Source: Promethearchaeia archaeon (GTDB lineage Archaea; Asgardarchaeota; Lokiarchaeia; Sigyniarchaeales; SOKP01). From it: a DNA stretch of 21,347 bases. Made by a program: the position numbers and the translations under genes. The stretch covers positions 1 through 21,347 of the forward strand of contig JAHQWY010000020.1 of assembly GCA_029856445.1 (NCBI GenBank), written 5' to 3'. Positions within the stretch are counted from its first letter, which is position 1; the number at the start of each line of letters is the position of its first letter. The notes under the pieces are model-generated. The model made no database searches. It saw nothing but the letters and a program-made list of their open reading frames with translations, and was not told the DNA's origin. Shown one piece after another: positions 15,078 to 21,347 of the stretch.

Positions 15078-15767
15078 TTGTCATATTTTGAATCAAGATT
15101 ACCTGTAGATATAAATAATATTGATGAAATTGAAGATAAATTAAAATTTTGTAAAGAATTAGGTATAAAAAATATAATTTTAGAACCAACAAATGAAATT
15201 TACAAGATTCCTTCAGATATTAGAGATAAAGTAGAAAAAACAAAAAATATTAACATCTATTTTCGAATAAATTTAAAATTAAAAACTATTGAAGAATTTA
15301 GGAAAAAAGTAATAAAATTTAATAATTTCCAAGATATTCTCTCGATAGAATCCTTAAACAGGGAAGTACAATTAAATTGTTCCAAAGATTCAAGAATAGA
15401 TATAATTTCTTTTTCTGACCCTGACATTATAAAAACACTTACCCCTGGAGTAATATCTTTGACTAAGCAGAATAACAGTTTTATAGAATTTTCATTAGCA
15501 CCAATTATGGTAAATAATAAAACTATTCAATCTAAAAATTTTAGAAATTTGTATAAATTTGCTCAATTAGCACTGAGATCAAAAGCAAATTACATATTCA
15601 GTGGAAATTTTATGAATATGTATGATTACAGACATCCAAGGGCATTAATTAGCGTTTGTCATTCTCTCCTAGAAATACCAATAGGTACTGCAAAAAGAGC
15701 ATATATCACAAATCCAAAAATGTTAATAGAAAAAACTAAATTTCGTCATAATAATAAATTCAAATAA
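15078..15767 (+). CDS. rnp3: RNase P protein component 3 (Rpp30)
   Basis: A 229-aa homologue of Rpp30, a TIM-barrel-like protein subunit of archaeal RNase P, which removes 5' leaders from pre-tRNAs. The diagnostic C-terminal signature is RHPRALISVCHSLLEIP followed by an AKRAY helix (about 184-210). Upstream, the SLAPIMVNN and ALRSKANYIFSGNF segments fit the barrel strands. The length is typical. The start is TTG, supported by GAGGT about 10 nt upstream; no closer ATG is in frame. It is the first gene of a run with rnp2 (30-bp gap) and two orphans. Rpp30 and Pop5 form the subcomplex that contacts the catalytic domain of the RNA, which fits their adjacency. Confidence 0.92.
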   Translation: MSYFESRLPVDINNIDEIEDKLKFCKELGIKNIILEPTNEIYKIPSDIRDKVEKTKNINIYFRINLKLKTIEEFRKKVIKFNNFQDILSIESLNREVQLNCSKDSRIDIISFSDPDIIKTLTPGVISLTKQNNSFIEFSLAPIMVNNKTIQSKNFRNLYKFAQLALRSKANYIFSGNFMNMYDYRHPRALISVCHSLLEIPIGTAKRAYITNPKMLIEKTKFRHNNKFK

Positions 15768-15797
15768 AAATATAATTAATCTACAAGGAATGATATA

Positions 15798-16139
15798 ATG
15801 ACTATAAAAGAAAGACAAAGATACATCATATTCAAAATAATTATAGAATCAGATATGTTTCTAGATCAAAATATAATACTGAAATCCATCTGGCAGTCAA
15901 TTTGGCGGTATTTTGGGATGAAGGAAGCAAATAAAATTGGATTATGGTTGGTTGATTTAAATTTAACGGAGAATTATGCTATTATAAGATTCTCTCATGA
16001 AACTAAAGAGGTAATTATTACAGCTCTTACTCTTGTACAGGAGATTAATGGAAAAAGAATTATTTTCTCTCCATTAAAGACTTCTGGTACTATTAAATCA
16101 TTAAAAAAAAAAATTTCATATCATAAAAAAAAAGAATAA
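15798..16139 (+). CDS. rnp2: RNase P protein component 2 (Pop5)
   Basis: A 113-aa Pop5 homologue, the RNase P subunit that pairs with Rpp30. It begins with the family's ERQRYIIFKI strand (5-14) and has the WRYFGMKEANKIGLWLVDLN region (36-55). It ends with the conserved SGTIKSLKKK (96-105) before a lysine-rich tail suited to RNA contact. The ATG is preceded by AAGGA at the right distance. It follows rnp3 by 30 bp and is followed by an orphan gene 36 bp later, so all are probably on one transcript. Confidence 0.9.
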   Translation: MTIKERQRYIIFKIIIESDMFLDQNIILKSIWQSIWRYFGMKEANKIGLWLVDLNLTENYAIIRFSHETKEVIITALTLVQEINGKRIIFSPLKTSGTIKSLKKKISYHKKKE

Positions 16140-16175
16140 AATAATAATGAATTAACAATATCATTTGTATATAAA

Positions 16176-16616
16176 ATGGACAGTTTAAACATAACAGATG
16201 CGTATGTTCAACAATTAGAAGATTTTTTAAATACTAATTTGAAATTATCTCTCTCGAAATTTAAAAACTTAAAAGAATATAATAATTTATTAATCATTCA
16301 ATCTTCCATTGAAAATTCTATTAAATTATCAATTTATCCGATAAAGAAAGAAAAAGTTATTAAAATCAGTTTATATGGCTTAAAATTATCAAAGAAGATA
16401 TTAAAACAAATATCAAAAATACTTCAGAAATTTCAAGTTATTCATACATCAGGATTTTTAAAGATAAAAAAGCATATTTATTATGAGTGTTATCTAAATT
16501 TAAGCATTTCTGAAAGTAAAAACAAGAGTTTAAAAAATTCATTAGATAAGATTAAAAATATATTTAAAGAAATTAAAATCGAAGAAATTGAAGTAAGGAG
16601 TAGTAAAACCTCTTAA
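16176..16616 (+). CDS. RNase P-linked orphan, possible ferredoxin-like fold
   Basis: A 146-aa lysine-rich protein without a recognised family. The predicted strand/helix order from about residue 58 reads beta-alpha-beta-beta-alpha-beta (KVIKISLYG; a helix SKKILKQISKILQKF; VIHTSGFLKI; YYECYLNLSI; a helix SLKNSLDKIKNIFKE; IKIEEIEV). This is the ferredoxin-like arrangement of ACT or RNA-binding domains. It lies 36 bp behind rnp2 and only 2 bp before the next orphan, so it is probably co-expressed with the RNase P proteins. The basic character fits RNA or ribonucleoprotein binding, but this is inference from position and pattern only. Confidence 0.65.
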   Translation: MDSLNITDAYVQQLEDFLNTNLKLSLSKFKNLKEYNNLLIIQSSIENSIKLSIYPIKKEKVIKISLYGLKLSKKILKQISKILQKFQVIHTSGFLKIKKHIYYECYLNLSISESKNKSLKNSLDKIKNIFKEIKIEEIEVRSSKTS

Positions 16617-16618
16617 TC

Positions 16619-17068
16619 ATGGATTCCTGGAAAATATTTCTCAAATTTTCAGACGGGACTGATCAAAAACTAGAATTATCTGATACCAAAACTTATTTTG
16701 GGGGGTATTTAAAAATAAAACGGAGCTTTTTTAATGCCCTAATTAAATCAATTAAGATGTCCAAAAAGTATTTTACTCATAAAGCAATAGAAAAAGTGTT
16801 AGATCCGGATGAAAATGATTGGACATTAAATCCCTGGATGTTGATAATTGCTAAGGATAATGAAAAAAATAAACCATTTTGGTTTTTTATAAAGAGAGAA
16901 AAAGACTTAACTGGAGTTCTTGTAGCAATCGGACCAAAAACTTACGCTGAGTATAATTCTACTAATCAATCAGAAGCTAGACATGAAATCAAAAATATAA
17001 TTAATTATATTATTGCTTATCTGAATAAATTCAACTGTATTGTTTTTCTTCCTAAATTCTTGCAATAG
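16619..17068 (+). CDS. hypothetical protein in the RNase P operon
   Basis: A 149-aa soluble protein that I do not recognise. It starts with a strand-rich, tryptophan-containing segment (MDSWKIFLKFSDG), has a basic helical middle (around 30-60) and a second aromatic strand pair (WMLIIAKD and PFWFFIKRE, about 73-100), and ends with a long amphipathic helix and a hydrophobic strand (CIVFLPKFL). No Cys/His cluster or nucleotide-binding motif is visible. The ATG lies 2 bp after the stop of the preceding gene, with AAGGAG about 20 nt upstream inside that gene, so translation is probably coupled. It is the last gene of the rnp3-rnp2 run; a 176-bp gap follows. Confidence 0.65.
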   Translation: MDSWKIFLKFSDGTDQKLELSDTKTYFGGYLKIKRSFFNALIKSIKMSKKYFTHKAIEKVLDPDENDWTLNPWMLIIAKDNEKNKPFWFFIKREKDLTGVLVAIGPKTYAEYNSTNQSEARHEIKNIINYIIAYLNKFNCIVFLPKFLQ

Positions 17069-17244
17069 ATAAAATTGAAACCGAATCAATAATATCTCGA
17101 ATCTTCTTTGATAAATCCTATTATTGTAAAATTGAGTCCTATAGTATAAAGTAGGGAAAAATATTAAATTAAATTTTAATTATCAATTTTATTATTAAAT
17201 AAAACTAATGAATTAACAATTTATAAATAAATGGCTTAATTACT

Positions 17245-18045
17245 TTGAGGAAAACAGCTTTTTTTGCATTCATATGGATTATATTGTTAAATATAACTAT
17301 AGTTTCATCTTTTTGTATAATAAACAGTTCTGGAGCCGCAGTAGAAATTGATCCTGAATTTGGAAAAGCTCCTATTATTGATGGGACTATTGATGATTCA
17401 ACAGGTGAATGGAAAGAAGCCTATAAAGATGAGATTGCTTTAAATGATTTACCTATAGATATATGGGTAATGCAAACCAACCGAGAACTTTTTATATCAA
17501 TACAACTTGAATTAGAAACAGAATATCATAATATCACTGAATTTATTGGGATTTTAATCTCCGCTAATGCTTCAGAAAGTGTAGAAGATTTTGTTGATGC
17601 CAGATTTATTCAATTTTATAATATATCTTCTAATAATTTTACTTATTATGATTATTACATTAATAATAGTCTATTTTTAAATGATGCAGAAGAAGTTGGC
17701 CAAGGTGCGGGAAAGTTAGACGGAGATGTTTCTATTTATGAATTTTCTATACCAATTGGACAATATTATACGAATGGAGATAATGAGACCGCTATTTTGG
17801 ATTATGAGAACAGCTATGCATTTAACATTACATATGGTGATAAACCTCTATATCCCGAAGGTATTTTGAAAAGTGAAATAATTATAATTAATATTAATCC
17901 TCCAGTTAAAAATGAGATAATACTCACAGAGCTAATCTTCATCATTTTTTCAATAATAATATTTGCCATAATTGGAATTCTCTTTGGTTTCTATATTTAT
18001 AATATTATCAAATTAAAAGAAAAAATAGAAAGACTAAGAAGTTAA
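17245..18045 (+). CDS. surface protein with CBM9/DOMON-like domain and C-terminal anchor
   Basis: A 266-aa exported protein. An N-terminal signal sequence (about 1-30) is followed by an extracellular domain with APIIDGTIDDSTGEWKEA (43-60), the opening pattern of CBM9-like/DOMON beta-sandwich domains, which bind sugars or haem. A single transmembrane helix (about 232-256) and a short charged cytoplasmic tail (KLKEKIERLRS) end the protein. The ectodomain has an unusual number of N-glycosylation sequons (NIT, NAS, NIS, NFT, NNS, NET, NIT). The start is TTG at 17245; the nearby ATG at 17231 stops at once. The next gene begins 1 bp after its stop, so the pair is tightly coupled. The ligand is unknown. 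Confidence 0.72.
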   Translation: MRKTAFFAFIWIILLNITIVSSFCIINSSGAAVEIDPEFGKAPIIDGTIDDSTGEWKEAYKDEIALNDLPIDIWVMQTNRELFISIQLELETEYHNITEFIGILISANASESVEDFVDARFIQFYNISSNNFTYYDYYINNSLFLNDAEEVGQGAGKLDGDVSIYEFSIPIGQYYTNGDNETAILDYENSYAFNITYGDKPLYPEGILKSEIIIININPPVKNEIILTELIFIIFSIIIFAIIGILFGFYIYNIIKLKEKIERLRS

Positions 18046-18046
18046 T

Positions 18047-18475
18047 ATGTCAAAAATTCCGAAGGATCAGATAAAAGAGCAAAAATTAAAGATCAAAAGA
18101 AGATCTGATGATAAATTTGCCTACAGAACAGTAATAATTTCCTGCGTACTTAGTATAATATTTTTTGTTAATTCACTTTTTTTCAATGTACTTGTTGAAA
18201 TAGGGATTTTTTCTGTTTTTTCTAATAGTAATATATTATTTGGTATTTTAGATGTATTGATAAAAGTATCTACAATTCTCTTATTTTTTCTATTTATGAT
18301 GATAAGTGTTGGGAATTATAAAGAATTAACTGGTAAACCCATAGGTTGGAAAGAATTATTATTACTTATTGTTCTGTCTTTAGGTCAAGCTTTATTAAAT
18401 CTATGGGTTTTTGCTTTTACTTTTATTGGGCTATTCGTAATAATTATTTATTTATACCTAGTCCAAGAATTATAA
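18047..18475 (+). CDS. hypothetical four-helix membrane protein
   Basis: A 142-aa protein of unknown function. A basic N-terminal 25 residues (MSKIPKDQIKEQKLKIKRR) precede four predicted transmembrane helices at about 26-48, 60-85, 101-118 and 119-140. No cofactor or catalytic motif is visible. The ATG follows the stop of the surface-protein gene by one base and the GDPD gene follows after 14 bp, so it is the middle gene of a three-gene operon. It may form a membrane unit with the surface protein (inference from coupling). Small Asp- and Cys-free transmembrane proteins of this kind have no clear assignment. Confidence 0.65.
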   Translation: MSKIPKDQIKEQKLKIKRRSDDKFAYRTVIISCVLSIIFFVNSLFFNVLVEIGIFSVFSNSNILFGILDVLIKVSTILLFFLFMMISVGNYKELTGKPIGWKELLLLIVLSLGQALLNLWVFAFTFIGLFVIIIYLYLVQEL

Positions 18476-18489
18476 CAGCTTAAGAAATA

Positions 18490-19233
18490 ATGACACAAAA
18501 CTTTATGTATGTTGGACATAGAGGAACTAGGTCTTCTTTTGATGAAAATACAATATTATCTTTCAAAAAGGCAGTAGAATATGGAGCAAATTATATTGAA
18601 TTTGATGTACGCAAAACGAAAGATAATAGACTTATTGTAATACATGATGCTACACTGGATAGGACAACCAATGGCTCAGGATCAGTAAGAAATCTTACAT
18701 ATAAAGAAATTTCAAATTTCAGAACAAATATTAACTTATCTCCAATTCCATTATTAACAGATATCTTTAATGAATTAAAAGGAAAAACTAAGTTTATGAT
18801 AGAATTAAAAGAAACAAATTTACTCGATGAAATTGTTGAAATAATTATGTATAATGATTTATTAGCAGACAGTATTATTAGTGGAAAATATTTAGCGGAT
18901 CTATTAGAATTTAAAAAGAACTTTCCTCAGAACAAAATTTGTTATAATATTACCAATGGACAAGGATTATCCTTAACAAATTTTTTAAATTTAAGTAAGG
19001 ATAAAAGAGAAAAATACAAAATTGATATAATAAGTTTAAAATCAAGTTTAATTTCAAAAGAATTCATTGAAACCTGTCAAAAGAGTAGGATTAAATCTTT
19101 ATCTTGGGATTTTCTTAATTATGAAAATCCTTTAAATAAAATTAAATCATTGATTAGTTCCGGTGTGAATGGTATACTATTTGATAATTATAGAAATATT
19201 CGAAAAATATTAGAATGGCAAAAGCACCTTTAA
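18490..19233 (+). CDS. glycerophosphodiester phosphodiesterase
   Basis: A 247-aa cytoplasmic-type GDPD, which hydrolyses glycerophosphodiesters to glycerol phosphate and an alcohol on a TIM barrel. Motifs: GHRGT (9-13) with catalytic H10; DENT (18-21, usually PENT); the metal-binding IEFDV (36-40, E37 and D39); and IHDATLDRTTNGSG (51-64) with second catalytic H52. A further metal-ligand region FMIELKE follows near residue 100. There is no signal peptide. In an archaeon the substrate could come from glycerol-1-phosphate ether lipids, but the sequence does not show the stereochemistry. It is the last gene of the plus-strand operon and overlaps the end of rqcH by 4 bp tail to tail. Confidence 0.9.
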   Translation: MTQNFMYVGHRGTRSSFDENTILSFKKAVEYGANYIEFDVRKTKDNRLIVIHDATLDRTTNGSGSVRNLTYKEISNFRTNINLSPIPLLTDIFNELKGKTKFMIELKETNLLDEIVEIIMYNDLLADSIISGKYLADLLEFKKNFPQNKICYNITNGQGLSLTNFLNLSKDKREKYKIDIISLKSSLISKEFIETCQKSRIKSLSWDFLNYENPLNKIKSLISSGVNGILFDNYRNIRKILEWQKHL

Positions 19234-21287
19234 GCATCCGATTTTATAGTGGACGATCCACTAGGAAGAACTAAAAGAATATCATCAATAGATAATAATT
19301 CTACCCATTTCTTTAGCTTTTTATCAACATTTCTAAGAAAATATGCCTTTATTTCTTTAGCTAATTTCCCAGTAGTTAGACTACTTGATTTAGAAGGTAT
19401 TATTGTTATAAAATGATCTGTTTGGTTTTTTATTGCTATTTCAGGGCCGCAAATAATTTTAGGAAATAAAATTTGTCTGTCTTCATTTGATCTATCATCT
19501 AATTCAATAAATTTTAATCCAATCGTTAATTCCGTTTTTACATTTTTTATAAGATTCTTTTTCCCTGAAATAATGAAAGAACCCTTTTGCAGATATTCTC
19601 CTGAAGGAGGAGTTTTTGTTATCTGGGTTGGTTCTACATAAAACACATCTACTACACCCCAACCCTCCTTCCAAGCTCGTGAATAACTCGCAACAAATGT
19701 TGCGGCTTCATTAATAGCTTCAAGTGTAATTACTTGATTATTTGGATTTTTAATCACAACTAAAGGTGAACCAGGAAAGTTTGTATGGAATATTAAATCA
19801 TTAGAATTCAAATATTTTTTAAAAATTATTTCATTTGATGTAGCATCTCTCCCACCAATTATTAAAAATCCGTCAGATGAGTTAAACCATCTAAACTTTT
19901 CATACCACTTTTTCTTTGGTTTTCTGATTAAGAAATCAATTCCCATTTCTATTGAACCCTTTTCAAGTGTTAAATTTTCAATTTTTTTTTTGGTGTCTGT
20001 AATTGCTTTAACTGTACCTTGTAGTTTCTTTTCAGCTTTTTTCCCTTTTGAATAAATTAAATTTGCGTTTTCTCCAAAACTTTTTCTTAAATCTATATAA
20101 ACTTCATTTCCATTGATTTTAATTAAAAACTGATTCATATTTGGCAAAATTTTTTCAAAAAACTCCGCTCCATCTAATCCTTCTAACTTGGCTTGTTGTA
20201 ATTTAGTATTTATTTCATTCCATGAGTAACCTTTTTTTCTCGCATCCAATATTACTGATAATAGCTTTTCAAAATTAATGAAATTAGCATACAAGAAATC
20301 TCCTATTTTATAGTACTTTTCTTTTTTCATTTTGAGCTCCTCAAGATACTCTTGCTGATTTTCTAATATCTTCTTTTGAGCCTTGATCTGATCCTTTATT
20401 TTTTGATCTTTGGGAGTTTTAATGGATTCATAATCAATTTTTGAGTAAAAATCATCAACGGCTGAATTAAAACTAGGATACTTTACCCTTTCATATTCTT
20501 TAAAAATCTCTATTTCAAATGGTAAAACATTGATTTCATTACCTGTTTGATCCACTATAATATGAGCATCTATCGAGCCAAATAGAAGCTGATTTCTTAT
20601 CCCTTTGAATGATTCATATAATTTGTTAATATCATCTTCACTTAGATTTTTACCAAGTTCTTTCTTATTGATCTTTGCTCTTTTGCATAATTCTTCACTA
20701 TATAAACCAGACAACTTCAATTTTCTTGATATATCTCTTACAATTTCATTATCGGATGATAAAAATAGAGCCATAAAATCCTGTCTATTAATCAAAAAGA
20801 AATCCTTTTGCTGAGAACTAGGGAAATTGTACTCTTTCTTTGCAAGAATAGTGCGATCCTTAAATTTACGGTATTTTTTTGCAATGATAATAATATTATT
20901 ATGATCAACTAGCAAGAAATTTCCCTTATTAAATAGTTCGATCACAAATTTCCAGGTTCCTTCCCCTCTATTAGTTAATTCTATTATAATAATTCTATCA
21001 AGTTTGTATTGAGAAACACCTAATACTTGTCTATTTTTTAAAAATTTTCTTAAGGTTCTGATATATTGATTAGGGAATGCAGGAATAGGATAATCATATT
21101 CTGTTATGTTAATCCGTGAATCTCTTTTAATAATAAGATTTTTTTTTCCAAAATTTGTATTTATTTTTAAAATTAATAGGTCTTGAACCTCATAAACATT
21201 TGAAATTGAACCATCTCTTAGGATCGCATCCAATTCTTTAACAATGGCAAATACATCAAAATTAGAGAATTCTGTTGAGCTTTTCAT
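19230..21287 (-). CDS. rqcH: RqcH/Rqc2/NEMF-family ribosome quality control protein
   Basis: A 685-aa member of the NFACT family, which binds obstructed large ribosomal subunits and recruits tRNA to add a C-terminal tail to stalled peptides. Order: NFACT-N (about 1-165) with the D97-R98 pair (YKLDRIIIIEL) needed for tailing in characterised homologues; a helix-hairpin-helix region (about 175-230, KRAKINKKELGK); a coiled coil split by the middle domain (about 275-440); NFACT-R/DUF814 with KKWYEKFRWFNSSDG and IIGGRDATSNE (about 457-485); and an NFACT-C-like end (GPEIAI, IPSKSSSLTTGKLAKEI). The length is normal and all key residues are present, so it should be functional. It is monocistronic with an ATG start and converges on the GDPD gene. 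Confidence 0.93.
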   Translation of the reverse strand: MKSSTEFSNFDVFAIVKELDAILRDGSISNVYEVQDLLILKINTNFGKKNLIIKRDSRINITEYDYPIPAFPNQYIRTLRKFLKNRQVLGVSQYKLDRIIIIELTNRGEGTWKFVIELFNKGNFLLVDHNNIIIIAKKYRKFKDRTILAKKEYNFPSSQQKDFFLINRQDFMALFLSSDNEIVRDISRKLKLSGLYSEELCKRAKINKKELGKNLSEDDINKLYESFKGIRNQLLFGSIDAHIIVDQTGNEINVLPFEIEIFKEYERVKYPSFNSAVDDFYSKIDYESIKTPKDQKIKDQIKAQKKILENQQEYLEELKMKKEKYYKIGDFLYANFINFEKLLSVILDARKKGYSWNEINTKLQQAKLEGLDGAEFFEKILPNMNQFLIKINGNEVYIDLRKSFGENANLIYSKGKKAEKKLQGTVKAITDTKKKIENLTLEKGSIEMGIDFLIRKPKKKWYEKFRWFNSSDGFLIIGGRDATSNEIIFKKYLNSNDLIFHTNFPGSPLVVIKNPNNQVITLEAINEAATFVASYSRAWKEGWGVVDVFYVEPTQITKTPPSGEYLQKGSFIISGKKNLIKNVKTELTIGLKFIELDDRSNEDRQILFPKIICGPEIAIKNQTDHFITIIPSKSSSLTTGKLAKEIKAYFLRNVDKKLKKWVELLSIDDILLVLPSGSSTIKSDA

Positions 21288-21347
21288 TGTATTTTATCTG
21301 ATTTTTAGTATATCATGTTATATAATTATTTTTATAGTACATAATAT

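Overview
The window is an AT-rich, densely packed archaeal chromosome segment. The archaeal assignment rests on the information-processing genes: the RNase P proteins Rpp30 and Pop5, an archaeosine-type tRNA-guanine transglycosylase, Trm5, a DUF371 protein, an AK6/Fap7-type kinase, an NEMF/RqcH homologue and a CCA-less tRNA-Ile gene. TATA-like boxes sit 25-35 nt from starts, several transcripts look leaderless, and GTG and TTG starts are common. The extreme AT content and the large lineage-restricted orphan proteins suggest an Asgard (Lokiarchaeia-like) genome. That placement is inference. No mobile element, CRISPR array or phage gene is visible.

Layout. 1-2355: the tail of an upstream gene, then a divergent pair of membrane proteins (a 210-aa orphan and an MFS-like carrier) sharing a 178-bp promoter region. 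2356-2720: a non-coding gap holding a compact GC-rich minus-strand element with two hairpins, a T tract and an 11-codon ORF, which is a candidate small RNA or microprotein. 2721-6365: a 1214-aa orphan protein. 6377-10371 (minus strand): tRNA-Ile(GAU), then AK6/Fap7, TgtA, DUF371 and Trm5, the last three overlapping. This is a tRNA/ribosome maturation block. 10519-10950: a small Cys-rich orphan.

11020-14952 (minus strand): three co-directional metabolic genes, namely a DUF39/ferredoxin fusion resembling methanogenesis marker protein 16, a ThDP-dependent acetolactate-synthase-like enzyme and a short-chain dehydrogenase. 15078-17068: RNase P components 3 and 2 followed by two closely linked orphans. 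17245-19233: an operon of a glycosylation-site-rich surface protein with a CBM9/DOMON-like domain, a small four-helix membrane protein and a glycerophosphodiesterase. 19230-21287 (minus strand): the RqcH/NEMF ribosome-quality-control protein, converging with a 4-bp overlap.

The strongest candidates for something undescribed are the structured element at 2409-2510, the 1214-aa orphan, the two orphans behind the RNase P genes, and the methanogenesis-marker homologue placed beside a ThDP enzyme and an SDR rather than with any methanogenesis gene in this window.
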